Of a DNA stretch of 64,000 nucleotides, positions 43,824-52,956 are shown in pieces; position 1 is the stretch's first letter; each line of letters begins with the position of its first letter. The position numbers were made by a program, and so were the translations under genes. The DNA is from Hydrogenobacter sp. T-8. Its GTDB lineage: Bacteria; Aquificota; Aquificia; Aquificales; Aquificaceae. Location of the stretch: positions 1,232,491 through 1,296,490 of the forward strand of contig NZ_CP048795.1 of the NCBI RefSeq assembly GCF_011006175.1. Direction: 5' to 3'. The notes beneath the pieces are model-generated. The model had not been told where the DNA came from. It saw only the letters and a program-made list of their open reading frames with translations, and ran no database searches.

Positions 43824-45162
43824 AAGTTTTCACTTCGTAGGTATAGGCGGAATAGGCATGAGCGGTATAGCCCAGATACTCCTTGAGATGGGCTATGAGG
43901 TCTCTGGCTCGGACATAAGGGAAAACAAAAACACGGAGCTTCTCAGGAAAAAGGGTGCAAGGGTCTACATAGGACATTCAGAAAAAAACTTAGAGAGGGC
44001 TCAAGTGGTGGTTTACTCCTCTGCGGTCTCTGAGGACAATCCAGAGATAAAAAAAGCCAAGTCTTTAGGCATTCCTGTTATTCCTCGTGGGGAGATGCTT
44101 GCAGAGCTCTTTAGGCTTGGGGAAGGTATAGCGGTATGCGGTTCTCATGGCAAGACCACGACCACTTCCATGATAGCCCATGCCTTTCATGAGGCGGGGT
44201 ATGACCCTACTGTCCTTATTGGGGGTGTGCTCCAGAGGTTTGGCTCTAATGCTAAACTTGGCAAGGACAAGCTAATAGTTTCTGAGGCAGATGAAAGCGA
44301 CGGGAGCTTTTTAAAGCTCTTGCCTACCGTGGCGGTGATAACCAACATAGACAAGGAACACATAGGCTTTTATAGGGATATTGAGGAGATAAGGCAGGCT
44401 TTTTTGAGGTTTGCGGATGCGGTGCCCTTTTATGGCTTTGTGGTAATTAACGCAGATGACGAAAACTGCAGGTGGGTTATAGAGAGAACCCATAGAAGGG
44501 TAATAACCTTTGGGCTAAGAGAAGGTGCCAACTATACCGCAAGAGAGCTTAGGCTCATAGAAGGAAGGTATGCCTTTGAAGTTTGGCACGAAGAGCAAAG
44601 GCTCGGTGAGGTGCATCTTGGTGTGCCGGGTAAACATAATGTCTATAATGCCCTTGCCTGTATCTCCGTCTGCCATAGTGCCGGTTTGGGCTTTGAGGAT
44701 ATAAAGAAATCCCTCGAGAGCTTTAGGAATGCGGAAAGAAGGCTTGAGCTAAAAGGATACTTTCATGGTGCACCCGTCTACGATGACTATGGGCATCACC
44801 CAACGGAGATAAAGGCTGTCTTAAGTGCGGTTAGGGACATGCATCCTGAAAGGAAAATAATTTTGGCTTTCCAGCCTCATAGGTACTCAAGAACCTTTCA
44901 CCTTTTTGAAGACTTTACACAGGTCCTTAAAGGGGCAGACCTATGCCTTGTTACGGATATATATCCTGCTGGTGAGGAGAACCTATACGGGGTGAGTGCA
45001 AAAGAGTTAGCATTAAAATCCAATGCCATATACTGCCCTACAAAGGAGGACCTCTTTGAAGCACTTGAGGAAAGGATATCTGAAGGGCACGTAGTCCTCT
45101 TTATGGGTGCGGGTAGCATATCCAAGTGGTGTGAAGAGTTTCTGGCACTCAAGAGGGCATGA
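43804..45162 (+). CDS. murC: UDP-N-acetylmuramate--L-alanine ligase
   Basis: A 452-residue Mur ligase: N-terminal FVGIGGIGMSGIA UDP-binding motif, central ATP loop GSHGKTTTTSMIA near 111-123, and the C-terminal DDYGHHPTEI and FQPHRYSRT motifs. It adds the first peptide residue to UDP-MurNAc in peptidoglycan synthesis. The frame is open upstream through the tRNA, but ATG 43804 is the family start. TATAAT at 43792-43797 is six bases before it and no Shine-Dalgarno is seen. It overlaps recJ by 4 bp. Confidence 0.96.
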   Translation: MFRERVKSFHFVGIGGIGMSGIAQILLEMGYEVSGSDIRENKNTELLRKKGARVYIGHSEKNLERAQVVVYSSAVSEDNPEIKKAKSLGIPVIPRGEMLAELFRLGEGIAVCGSHGKTTTTSMIAHAFHEAGYDPTVLIGGVLQRFGSNAKLGKDKLIVSEADESDGSFLKLLPTVAVITNIDKEHIGFYRDIEEIRQAFLRFADAVPFYGFVVINADDENCRWVIERTHRRVITFGLREGANYTARELRLIEGRYAFEVWHEEQRLGEVHLGVPGKHNVYNALACISVCHSAGLGFEDIKKSLESFRNAERRLELKGYFHGAPVYDDYGHHPTEIKAVLSAVRDMHPERKIILAFQPHRYSRTFHLFEDFTQVLKGADLCLVTDIYPAGEENLYGVSAKELALKSNAIYCPTKEDLFEALEERISEGHVVLFMGAGSISKWCEEFLALKRA

Positions 45163-46784
45163 AGGGTCTTTCTGGAAAGGAATGGGTGCTTTTGAGCAAA
45201 CTTATAAAGCCAGAGGAGGCTTTGTCTCGAAGGCTTGGAGGATTAAAGGCTCAGCTTCTTGCTAACAGGAACTTTGGGGAGGAGTTTCTTGAAAGTAGGC
45301 TCAATAAACTAATTCCACCCTTTGGTATTCCAAATATATATGAGGCAGTTGAACTCATTGGGTCTTATGTAAAAAAGGGTCGTAGGATAGTAATCTTTGG
45401 GGATTACGATGTGGATGGTATAACGGGCACCGCCATACTTTATGACCTTTTGAAAAAAGCGGGTGCAAAGGTTGTCCCCTTACTTCCCTCAAGAAAGAGA
45501 GGCTATGGGCTTACGAAGGAACTTGTCATAAAGCTAAGCAGGTATGCGGACCTTCTCATAACGGTGGATAACGGAAGCACTGCGGTAGAGGAGCTAAGCC
45601 ATGCAACCATACCCACCATTGTGCTTGACCATCATAACATAAGCGAGATTATGCCAAAGGCTCTTGTAGTAAACCCAAAGTTAGGAGAAGGAAGAGAACT
45701 AAGGGAAATATCCTCCTCCGGGCTTGCCTTTTATATGTCTGCACTCCTTAGGAAAAGTTTAGACCTTGACTTGGACGTGCGTCATTACCTCCATTTTGCC
45801 TCTATGGGGACTGTTGCAGATGTTATGCCCATGAACTTGGTAAATAGGATAATCGTCTCAAACGGCATAAGGCTTTTGAACCATGTCCTAAGGGGTGAGT
45901 TTCACGCACCGGGCATAAGGCTTTTGATGGAAAGGGCGGGCATAAGGGATGAAGTAAGCTCAAGGGACATAGCCTTTTCTTTGGCACCTCGCTTAAACGC
46001 TCCTGGTAGGGTTGCCAAGCCCTATGTTGCTCTCAAACTACTTCTTGAAAAAGATGAAGATAAGGCGAGAATGCTCGTAGAAAGGATAGACAAGCTAAAC
46101 CAACAGAGAAGACAGCTAAGCCATTTAGCCTTGGAGAAGGCTATGGAGCAGGCTATTGTTCAAAAAGAGAAGAGCGTCATTATAGTGAAACTTGAGGACT
46201 GGGCTGGTGGCGTTGCGGGCATAGTGGCAGGAAGGCTCGCAAACATGTTTACAAAACCCACAGTGGTAATATCCGTAGGCAAAGAATATTCAAGTGCATC
46301 TGTTAGAGGAACAGAGGGTATGGACGTGCATTCTGTCCTAAAAAAACTGTCCTATCTCTTCATAAAATGGGGTGGACATTCTACCGCAGCAGGCTTCACC
46401 ATAAGGACAGAAGACATACCTCACTTTGAAAGCCTTGCAAGGCTTCTTTTCTCAGAGATTACCTCAGAGGAGGGTAAGCTATACATAGACATGGACCTTC
46501 CCTTGGGCTATGTGAACCAAGAGCTTTTTGACGCTATAAGAGACCTTGAGCCTTACGGTGAAGGCTTCCCAGAACCCCTCTTTATGTCAGAACCTTTGAA
46601 CCTTAAGCCTATAGGCGATAACGGAGAGAGATTGATCTTGAAGTCGGACCGCTTTAACCTAATCTCTTGGGATAGCACTATAAACAAAAAGGTCTACGCC
46701 CTTACTTCAAGACCCAGAAGAGTAGTCTATCAGCTAGACAGGAGAAGACCCAATACACTTCTGCTTGTGGATGTGGAGGCTTAG
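45159..46784 (+). CDS. recJ: Single-stranded-DNA-specific exonuclease RecJ
   Basis: A 541-residue DHH-superfamily nuclease. Motifs: FGDYDVDGITG near 81-91, TVDNGS, VLDHHNIS near 152-158 (the DHH triad), and the DHHA1 motif WGGHSTAAGF near 404-413. It degrades single-stranded DNA 5'-3' in recombination and repair. ATG 45159 overlaps murC. The C-terminal OB domain is present (VVYQLDRR). Confidence 0.94.
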   Translation: MKGLSGKEWVLLSKLIKPEEALSRRLGGLKAQLLANRNFGEEFLESRLNKLIPPFGIPNIYEAVELIGSYVKKGRRIVIFGDYDVDGITGTAILYDLLKKAGAKVVPLLPSRKRGYGLTKELVIKLSRYADLLITVDNGSTAVEELSHATIPTIVLDHHNISEIMPKALVVNPKLGEGRELREISSSGLAFYMSALLRKSLDLDLDVRHYLHFASMGTVADVMPMNLVNRIIVSNGIRLLNHVLRGEFHAPGIRLLMERAGIRDEVSSRDIAFSLAPRLNAPGRVAKPYVALKLLLEKDEDKARMLVERIDKLNQQRRQLSHLALEKAMEQAIVQKEKSVIIVKLEDWAGGVAGIVAGRLANMFTKPTVVISVGKEYSSASVRGTEGMDVHSVLKKLSYLFIKWGGHSTAAGFTIRTEDIPHFESLARLLFSEITSEEGKLYIDMDLPLGYVNQELFDAIRDLEPYGEGFPEPLFMSEPLNLKPIGDNGERLILKSDRFNLISWDSTINKKVYALTSRPRRVVYQLDRRRPNTLLLVDVEA

Positions 46785-47276
46785 ATGGCTCTTGGAAGAG
46801 GTCATGATTTTGTAAATCTCCTTGCACTTCCTGCTTGCCTATACTTTGTCCCAAGGGAGTTCTTTCTTCCCTTTGTGGGAGGCTACCTTGTGGGGACTTT
46901 TCTTCTTTCTCCAGACCTTGACCTTCCTCGCTCAAAACCCTCCAAGAGATGGAAGACACTGAGATTTATATGGAAACCCTACCAAGCTCTTTCAAAGCAC
47001 AGAGGGACATCTCATGTTCCAATTCTTGGAACTTTTCTTAGGCTTACATACTTCTTGTTGGTGGTTATGTTTTTCTACTTTGTCCTACTTGGTGTCTCCT
47101 CTAAGTATATGCCTGAGATTAAAGAGCTTCTCCTTAGCTTTGACCCCTTTGAACTTTTCTCAAAGCTCGCCAAAAGGGAAGAGGTCTTCTACTTTGCCCT
47201 TGGCGTGGTTCTTTCTGAGGTTTTTCATGTTTCCCTTGACCTTTTGACCAGCAGGCTTAAAAGGTTTAAAATATAG
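46785..47276 (+). CDS. DUF2227 membrane-bound metal-binding protein
   Basis: A 163-residue membrane protein with conserved potential metal ligands: His7-Asp8 (GRGHDFVN), Asp44-Asp46 (SPDLDLPRS) and HRGTSHVP near 71-78, followed by two more membrane segments. This matches the DUF2227/YdjM-like putative metal-dependent hydrolases of unknown substrate. ATG 46785 follows recJ directly (no gap). Confidence 0.78.
   Translation: MALGRGHDFVNLLALPACLYFVPREFFLPFVGGYLVGTFLLSPDLDLPRSKPSKRWKTLRFIWKPYQALSKHRGTSHVPILGTFLRLTYFLLVVMFFYFVLLGVSSKYMPEIKELLLSFDPFELFSKLAKREEVFYFALGVVLSEVFHVSLDLLTSRLKRFKI
47244..47272 (+). promoter_or_regulatory. Promoter of maf (leaderless type)
   Basis: TTGACC at 47244-47249 and TAAAAT at 47267-47272 are 17 bp apart, inside the DUF2227 3' end. 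The -10 ends six bases before GTG 47279, so the predicted first transcribed base coincides with the start codon. This is the best-supported example of a leaderless arrangement in the window. Confidence 0.6.
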
Positions 47277-47278
47277 AT

Positions 47279-47833
47279 GTGAGACTTCTAATACTTGCCT
47301 CTGAATCAAAGAGGAGGGTTCAGATACTTAGTATGCTTGGCTTTAAGTTTTTGGTAGTACCTTCTTATTTGGAGGAGAAACATCATAACAAACCCATACT
47401 CACCGCAAGAAGGCTTGCCTTCAAGAAGGCTTTTACCGTTTGGAAGGACTACAAGTTTGCCACCGTTTTAGGAGCGGATACCATAGTGGTCCTCGGGAGG
47501 GAGGTCCTTGGAAAGCCAAAGGACAAAGAGGAGGCCATAGGAATGCTTCGCAAGCTCTCCGGAAAGTGGCACAGGGTTATAACGGGTGTTTCTATCATAT
47601 CTCCAAAGGGGAGGTATACCTTCCATGATACCGCATGGGTAAAATTTAGAGCTATGAGTTTGAAGGATATTGAAGAGTACGTAGAAACAGGAGAGCCTAT
47701 GGATAAGGCAGGAGCCTATGCGGTTCAAGGCATGGGTGCAAGGTTTGTGGAAAGGATTAAGGGAGACTTTTACACAGTTATGGGTCTTCCTGCAAGCAAA
47801 ACCTACGAGGTGCTTAAAAGTGTTTTGGATTAG
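47279..47833 (+). CDS. maf: Maf-family nucleotide pyrophosphatase
   Basis: A 184-residue ITPase-like protein starting LLILASESKRRVQIL, with LGADTIVVLG near 63-72, the KPKDKEEAIGML segment and the YVETGEPMDKAGAYAVQG motif near 139-156. Maf proteins hydrolyse dTTP, UTP or modified nucleotides, and have been linked to septum formation. Start is GTG 47279; the overlapping ATG at 47277 reads straight into TGA. No Shine-Dalgarno. Confidence 0.93.
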   Translation: MRLLILASESKRRVQILSMLGFKFLVVPSYLEEKHHNKPILTARRLAFKKAFTVWKDYKFATVLGADTIVVLGREVLGKPKDKEEAIGMLRKLSGKWHRVITGVSIISPKGRYTFHDTAWVKFRAMSLKDIEEYVETGEPMDKAGAYAVQGMGARFVERIKGDFYTVMGLPASKTYEVLKSVLD

Positions 47834-47939
47834 CCTGTTTATAGTGTTTTTGTGTGGCTGTTCTGCAGTGGTAAGCAGGGAGGACAGCAAAATGGACATA
47901 GGCGGTGGAATGCAGATACAGATACAGCACAGGAGGTAA
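47820..47939 (+). CDS. Small lipoprotein of 39 residues
   Basis: GTG 47820, preceded by GAGG at 47808-47811, opens a 39-codon frame. The N-terminus is hydrophobic (FWISLFIVFLCGC) with a lipobox LCGC, giving a lipidated mature peptide of about 26 residues with GGGMQIQIQ near its end. The last codons carry the AGGAGG of the next gene. It overlaps maf by 14 bp. The frame is open further upstream, but the GTG makes a proper signal sequence. Function unknown. Confidence 0.55.
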   Translation: MFWISLFIVFLCGCSAVVSREDSKMDIGGGMQIQIQHRR

Positions 47940-47942
47940 GCC

Positions 47943-48422
47943 ATGCCATTAAAAACAGGTGATAGAGCAAAGCCCTTTGAGCTTCCCGACAAGGATGGGA
48001 ACTTCTACTCCCTTGAGGACCTTCAGGGCTACAAGCTCCTTGTATTTTATAAGGTTACCTGCGGTGCCTGTCAGCTTACGTTACCCTTTGTAGAAAGGAT
48101 CCATAGATTATACGGGGACAAGGTGGCTGTGCTGGGCATAGCCCAAGACCCAGAGCATGCGGTGGAAGATTTTGCCAAAACCTACAGGCTAAGTTTTCCA
48201 CAGCTCATAGACCATCCTGACTACGGTGTCTCTGTGGACTACGATGTGCAGGTGGTGCCTACCATATTCCTGATAGACCCAGAGGGTTTCATAGAGTTTG
48301 TAAGCCACTCCTTTGTAAAGGCTGAGCTTCAGAGGCTCACAGAGAGGTTGGCTCGTATAGCCCAGGCACCCTTTGAGGACATCTTTGCAGGTCAACGCGT
48401 GCCTGAGCTAAAGCCTGGCTGA
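47943..48422 (+). CDS. Thioredoxin-fold redox protein (TlpA/AhpC-TSA type)
   Basis: A 159-residue protein with the redoxin start AKPFELPDKDG and the active site CGAC near 40-43, then the cis-Pro segment VVPTIFLIDPEG. It lacks a signal peptide, so it is probably cytoplasmic, unlike most TlpA/ResA proteins. It may be a thiol-disulfide reductase or a bacterioferritin-comigratory-like peroxidase; the CxxC favours the first. AGGAGG at 47931-47936 precedes ATG 47943. Confidence 0.85.
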   Translation: MPLKTGDRAKPFELPDKDGNFYSLEDLQGYKLLVFYKVTCGACQLTLPFVERIHRLYGDKVAVLGIAQDPEHAVEDFAKTYRLSFPQLIDHPDYGVSVDYDVQVVPTIFLIDPEGFIEFVSHSFVKAELQRLTERLARIAQAPFEDIFAGQRVPELKPG

Positions 48423-48436
48423 GGCTCAAGAAGTAG

Positions 48437-48451
48437 GCGTTAGGTTAACGC
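48437..48451 (+). other. Inverted repeat before the yggS start
   Basis: GCGTTA-GGT-TAACGC, a perfect 6-bp inverted repeat, ends one base before ATG 48453. It would fold over the position where a Shine-Dalgarno is expected; none is otherwise visible. It may be a small operator or a translation-control hairpin. Confidence 0.4.
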
Positions 48452-48452
48452 T

Positions 48453-49133
48453 ATGAGCTGTGATAGGCTAAAAGAGGTGGAAGAGAGAATTCAAAGAGCC
48501 TGCGAGCACGCAGGGAGAAGGAGAGAGGAGGTTCTACTCCTTGGAGCCTCCAAGTCTGTGCCTTCAGAAAAACTTAGGAATTTCTTCCACTGTGGTCTTA
48601 GAGCCTTTGGAGAAAACCGCGTCCAAGAGTTTTTGAAAAAATACGAAGACCTAAGAGACCTGCCCGTAGACTGGCACTTCATAGGGAGGCTCCAGAGCAA
48701 CAAGGTAAAATACATCATAGATAAAATAAGCCTTATACATTCCCTTGACAGGGAAAGCCTACTGGAAGAGATTCAAAACAGAGCGGGCAGGCTTGGAAAA
48801 GTTCAAGAGGTTCTCATAGAGGTCAATGTGGGCGGTGAGGAGACAAAGGGAGGCGTTGAGCCTGAAAATCTGAAGGAATTCTTTGAGAAATGCCTAAGGG
48901 CTAAAAATGTAAAACCTCTCGGGCTTATGTGCATACCCCCCTATAGAGAAAACCCCGAGGAGGTGCGACCCTACTTTGCACTTCTGAGAAGTTTAAGAGA
49001 CCAGTTAGAGCAAGAGTTTGGTCTCAAACTGCCTCACCTCTCCATGGGCATGTCCTACGACTTTGAGATAGCGATAGAAGAGGGGGCAACTATCGTAAGA
49101 ATTGGCACTCTACTCTTTGGAAGCCGGGTTTAA
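48453..49133 (+). CDS. yggS: YggS-family PLP-binding homeostasis protein
   Basis: A 226-residue single-domain alanine-racemase-fold protein. The PLP lysine is in LLGASKSVPSE near residue 34; VDWHFIGRLQSNKVKYI and LSMGMSYDFEIAIEEGATIVRIG are the other family blocks. It carries PLP and affects vitamin B6 and amino acid balance. The 3' end overlaps mscS on the other strand by 24 bp. Confidence 0.95.
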   Translation: MSCDRLKEVEERIQRACEHAGRRREEVLLLGASKSVPSEKLRNFFHCGLRAFGENRVQEFLKKYEDLRDLPVDWHFIGRLQSNKVKYIIDKISLIHSLDRESLLEEIQNRAGRLGKVQEVLIEVNVGGEETKGGVEPENLKEFFEKCLRAKNVKPLGLMCIPPYRENPEEVRPYFALLRSLRDQLEQEFGLKLPHLSMGMSYDFEIAIEEGATIVRIGTLLFGSRV

Positions 49134-50141
49134 ATAAACCTCCCTCACTGGGAAAGGTATCTTTATGCCCTCTTGCTCGTATCTTTTCTTTAGCCTCTTT
49201 ATAAACTCATGCCTCAGAAGGTGCTGGCTTCCGAAGTCCTTTGCTCTAAGTATCACATTAAAGTTTATAAAAAAATCTCCAAAGGCAGTAAGACGTATCA
49301 TTGGCTCAAAGTCTGGCACTCCACCTTCTACTTCTTTTTGCACCTCCCTTGCCACTTCAAGAGTAACCCTTTCTACCTTTTCTAAATCGCTGTCATAAGA
49401 AACACCAACAGGCACTATTACACTCATTTCTGGCTGAGGCATGTGGAAGTTTGTGATTATGGAAGTGGAAAGTTTAGAGTTCGGCACTATTATAAGGTTG
49501 TTTGCAGGCTGACGCAGAATTGTGTTTCTCCATGTTATGTCCTCTACAAAGCCTTCTTCACCACTTTGAAGCCTTATGTAGTCTCCTACCTTTATTTGCT
49601 TTGTTGCTAATATATGAAAGCCTGCAAAAAGGTTCTCAAGGGTATCCCTGAGAGCCAGAGCTACCGCCAAGCCACCCACACCAAGTGCAGTGAGAATAGG
49701 CGTTATGGCTACGCCGATCTTATCAAGGGCTATGAGCACTCCCACCACAAGAATAACAACACGAGAAACCTGAACCACAAGGGAAGTGGCAGGAAGGTCT
49801 TCTCTGTATCTGTTTATGTATAGTCTAAGAAAGCCACCTACCAGTCTTGATACGAAGAGCGCGAAGGAAATAATAAAAAGAACCCATAGGGCTTTATCCT
49901 TAACTAAGACGATACTCTTAGGTAGTTTTAGCTCCTCTGAAACCAGATATAAGGCGACCAGAAAGGACCAAAGGGTAGGTATATACCTAAGAGAGTCTAT
50001 TAAAACCTTATCCCAACCCCAAGGGCTCTTTTCTGATAATTTTCTTAACTTATAAAACACAAACCTCTCTACAAAGAGACCCAACGAAGGAACGAGTATA
50101 AGTATTAAAAGAAGTACACCGTAGGTTTTTAAGAGGCTCAT
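49110..50141 (-). CDS. MscS-family mechanosensitive channel
   Basis: A 343-residue protein with about five N-terminal helices; the pore helix and beta domain are recognised from LTALGVGGLAVALALRDTLENLFAGFHIL near 155-183 and VEDITWRNTILR near 208. It releases solutes on hypo-osmotic shock. A TAAAAT on the minus strand at 50149-50154 lies seven bases before ATG 50141, just past the terminator of the upstream operon, so it is probably an independent unit. Confidence 0.9.
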   Translation of the reverse strand: MSLLKTYGVLLLILILVPSLGLFVERFVFYKLRKLSEKSPWGWDKVLIDSLRYIPTLWSFLVALYLVSEELKLPKSIVLVKDKALWVLFIISFALFVSRLVGGFLRLYINRYREDLPATSLVVQVSRVVILVVGVLIALDKIGVAITPILTALGVGGLAVALALRDTLENLFAGFHILATKQIKVGDYIRLQSGEEGFVEDITWRNTILRQPANNLIIVPNSKLSTSIITNFHMPQPEMSVIVPVGVSYDSDLEKVERVTLEVAREVQKEVEGGVPDFEPMIRLTAFGDFFINFNVILRAKDFGSQHLLRHEFIKRLKKRYEQEGIKIPFPVREVYLNPASKE

Positions 50142-50162
50142 AGAGTAAATTTTAGATTAAAA

Positions 50163-50179
50163 GGCGGGCAGAGCCCGCC
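50163..50179 (-). terminator. Rho-independent terminator after the bd-like operon
   Basis: GGCGGGC-TCT-GCCCGCC (minus strand) is a perfect 7-bp GC stem with a 3-base loop, followed by TTTTAATCT. It lies 9 bases after the stop of the 442-residue membrane gene and separates it from mscS. The reverse orientation also has a short A/T tract, so it could work both ways. Confidence 0.8.
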
Positions 50180-50187
50180 AAAAACTT

Positions 50188-51516
50188 TTAGATGTAGTTC
50201 CTTGCTATGATAATAAGCCCTGTGCCAACAAAGACTATAGCCCAAAGTATCACTATAAACACAGATACTTCACCAAGATGATGTTCTGTCTCGCTTGCCT
50301 GATATACTTCACCTTTTGGTGTTCTCCCTGCCTTATAAGCCATCCACCAAGCGTAGGCGTAGAGTATAAGACCTGTCAGAGTTGTTCCTAAGAAGAGCAT
50401 TGGGCTAAGCCATTCAAGGTTCACCTTGTATTCGTATATGGAGTATCCAAAACGTACGGTAGAGGCGACCCTGAGGTATTCTCTAAAGACCGCTATAAGA
50501 AGAGTTGCCACCGTGCCAGCAACGAGAGAAGGAATTGCCATACCAATGGGGTTCTTTTGGGCTATGAATATAACACCCGCACAGAGCAGTAGTCCAAGGA
50601 CAGAAAGCCATGCAAAGATGCTACCCTTCGCGTTCCAATCTGCTGGAACGGAGAATATGTAAAGCACATGGAAGACTATCCAGCCAGCACCACCCATGAG
50701 AGCAAGCTTTGCACCAAGTTTTGCAGAAAAGTTTACATAGTCCCTTTCAAACTCTGGTCTTTTTCCAAAATACCAAGCGTATAGCATCATAAAGACGCCA
50801 ATAACGGAAATAGCAGGAAACACAAGAAAGGCAAGGTATCTGAATATGTTAAAGGCGTATATACCCCAACCAGTGTGGTTCATGGTGGTTCCGCCAGAGG
50901 TATACCACTCTACCCACTTTTCTGGATAGAGAGCCTGGTAGTTAACCACATGGATTATAAAGCCCACTAAGAGCAAGAAGATAACACCACCTATAGAAAA
51001 AAGGGTGGCAATCTGTGGTTTCATCCTTGTAAAGTATGCACCCCATATAAGATAGTAGCCGATAAGCAGGGAAACTATGAACATAATATACCAGCTTGCA
51101 GATAGGTTAGCGGATGCATACCAAAGTGGGTCGTAGATGACTTGATAAAACAGCAGAGGTGCTACTCCCAACACTATAGCCAAAGATACAGAGACCTTTG
51201 AAAGCTCAAGCATAGCCTTTGCAAGCCTTTGGTGGTTTGGGTCTTTTCTTGTAAAGCCGTATATGGCATAGAAAAGTCCACCTATGGAAGTCCAAACAAA
51301 GACTATGTGGAGAGCCCAGGTGAGCACTTGCAGTATTTGCATAACCACTGGGAAGAAAGGTGCACCTGCAGGGTCAGCCATGGCTTTTAGCATAGCGGAT
51401 ACATCCGCGAGGGACTGCCCTGCGAAGGCAAGCCTGCCACCAAGTAGCATGAGAGCCAATACACCGAGCAATAACCACCTTGTTAGGTTTTGATAGGCCA
51501 CCATGCTCATGTCCAC
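50188..51516 (-). CDS. Polytopic membrane subunit of a cytochrome bd-like oxidoreductase
   Basis: A 442-residue protein with a hydrophobic, signal-like N-terminus (residues ~13-32) and about nine membrane helices. It has no heme c motif. A segment around His70 (VLTWALHIVFVWTSIGG) looks like the heme-binding first helix of the adjacent subunit, which suggests the two are distant relatives. It starts 6 bp downstream of that gene's stop, with a GGAGG ribosome site, so the pair form one operon ending in a terminator. I cannot name its family; cytochrome bd superfamily subunit II or a second subunit-I-like chain are the likely options. Confidence 0.65.
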   Translation of the reverse strand: MDMSMVAYQNLTRWLLLGVLALMLLGGRLAFAGQSLADVSAMLKAMADPAGAPFFPVVMQILQVLTWALHIVFVWTSIGGLFYAIYGFTRKDPNHQRLAKAMLELSKVSVSLAIVLGVAPLLFYQVIYDPLWYASANLSASWYIMFIVSLLIGYYLIWGAYFTRMKPQIATLFSIGGVIFLLLVGFIIHVVNYQALYPEKWVEWYTSGGTTMNHTGWGIYAFNIFRYLAFLVFPAISVIGVFMMLYAWYFGKRPEFERDYVNFSAKLGAKLALMGGAGWIVFHVLYIFSVPADWNAKGSIFAWLSVLGLLLCAGVIFIAQKNPIGMAIPSLVAGTVATLLIAVFREYLRVASTVRFGYSIYEYKVNLEWLSPMLFLGTTLTGLILYAYAWWMAYKAGRTPKGEVYQASETEHHLGEVSVFIVILWAIVFVGTGLIIIARNYI

Positions 51517-51522
51517 ACCTCC

Positions 51523-52935
51523 TTATTTATGAGCTTGAATGCTGGAAGTTGGCACTTCTATCTTGGCGGAGACTCTGCCACCCTTTGAGACCATGTCCGC
51601 TATGTAGGCTGAAAGGGCTCGGAGCTCTTCGTCCTTACCCACAAAGTAGGGCATGTATGCGGGATGGGCTTGAGGAGTAAGGTAGTTGGAGAGGAAACCA
51701 TAAACTGCATCCTCTGAAGTCATACCTTCAAACTTTTTGGCAAAGGGTCTGAGACCAGAAGCTCCTGTCACGTTGTGGCATCCAGAGCATTGGAGTATGG
51801 CTATCGCCTTTCCTGCCATTATCTTGTTTTCGGGTGTTATGGTCTTTAGACCCTCTGGCACGAAGGGGTTAACTTTGAGAAAGCCCTTTTCTTTAATGGT
51901 ATCCACCTCAGACTTTATACCTTTGGCTGGCACGTCTCTGGCGATAATCTGGTTGACCCACACAAATTCACCAGCCACATAGGGCTTGCGGATGGTTTCC
52001 CTTATTTTCTCCTCTGGATATACACCCATGAAGAATATGAGTGCATATATGGGGTATGCGATATAGGGTCTTGCAACAGTTGGCTTTATGGAAGTGAGCA
52101 CAAAGTGTGCAAGGAGGACAAGAAGTATGCCGAATATTAGAGCGTAATACCACTTTGGCACTATTCCAGCAAGCATTATGAGGCTTCTTTCTGGTAGTGT
52201 GGAAACATACCATCCGAAGAACATAGTCCCAAAGACAAGACCACCTATACCCCAGTAGGACATGGTCTTGACTATGCTCTTGTATACGTTCTCAGGCACG
52301 TCCTTTTTCATAAGGCTTGCAATAACTATGCCGATAGTGCCCGCTATAGCAAACATGAAGGAGCTTCTCATAAGAAGGTGTGGGAAGTAGTTCTTGTTAT
52401 AAAAAGCGTCAAGGATGTTTCCTGTGGTAAACCACTTCTCATGACCCGGTGAGAGCATAAAGGAAAGGATGCCTACGATTATATACATGGTTGCCCAAGA
52501 GCCTATGGCAAAAGTCCAAGCAAGCCTTAGCCAACTCTTTTGGTCTATCCTGCCAAGGGTGTAATAGAGTATATAGACCAGCGTCACCTCAGCCACGAAC
52601 CATATCCACTCTGCAGCCCAGACCCAAACGAAGTTGTGTATAAGGGCAGATATACCTCTGGGGTTTGCCACTGTGGCGGAGAACCATATGCCAGGACCGG
52701 TTATAGAACCAGAGACATAAGAAAATACCAAGAGTGCCAACAGATACCTTTTGATGTAGTCGTAGATCTGCGGGATGTTTTCTCTATAGGCTTTTGTGGC
52801 AAGGTATGCCAGCAAAATGGAGGCACCCACTGATGTGTGGGATGCCATGACGTGAATGGTGGCGATAATGGCGATGACCGTGGCACTGCCTATGGTAGGC
52901 ACATACCACATGGGTTGAAAGCCAAGCACATCCAT
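51523..52935 (-). CDS. Cytochrome bd subunit I-like protein fused to a C-terminal cytochrome c domain
   Basis: A 470-residue protein. Residues 1-310 carry about eight membrane helices with CydA-like features: His28/His33 in helix 1, a GSITGPG segment at 76-82, Glu109 and Glu116 in AEWIWFVAE, and His186 in FPHLLMR. The Q-loop of quinol oxidases is not seen. Residues 370-450 form a mono-heme cytochrome c domain: CSGCH at 383-387 and Met428 as probable axial ligand. This fits the oxidoreductase branches of the bd superfamily that exchange electrons with cytochrome c rather than quinol. Function (O2, sulfur or nitrogen compound) is unknown. Confidence 0.75.
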   Translation of the reverse strand: MDVLGFQPMWYVPTIGSATVIAIIATIHVMASHTSVGASILLAYLATKAYRENIPQIYDYIKRYLLALLVFSYVSGSITGPGIWFSATVANPRGISALIHNFVWVWAAEWIWFVAEVTLVYILYYTLGRIDQKSWLRLAWTFAIGSWATMYIIVGILSFMLSPGHEKWFTTGNILDAFYNKNYFPHLLMRSSFMFAIAGTIGIVIASLMKKDVPENVYKSIVKTMSYWGIGGLVFGTMFFGWYVSTLPERSLIMLAGIVPKWYYALIFGILLVLLAHFVLTSIKPTVARPYIAYPIYALIFFMGVYPEEKIRETIRKPYVAGEFVWVNQIIARDVPAKGIKSEVDTIKEKGFLKVNPFVPEGLKTITPENKIMAGKAIAILQCSGCHNVTGASGLRPFAKKFEGMTSEDAVYGFLSNYLTPQAHPAYMPYFVGKDEELRALSAYIADMVSKGGRVSAKIEVPTSSIQAHK

Positions 52936-52938
52936 GTT

Positions 52939-52953
52939 CGCACCTCCTGTGCG
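52939..52953 (-). promoter_or_regulatory. Hairpin displaying the Shine-Dalgarno of the bd-like operon in its loop
   Basis: On the minus strand CGCAC-AGGAG-GTGCG forms a 5-bp stem whose loop is the Shine-Dalgarno. ATG 52935 begins three bases later. Opening or protein binding of this hairpin would set translation of the operon. Confidence 0.5.
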
Positions 52954-52956
52954 GTT

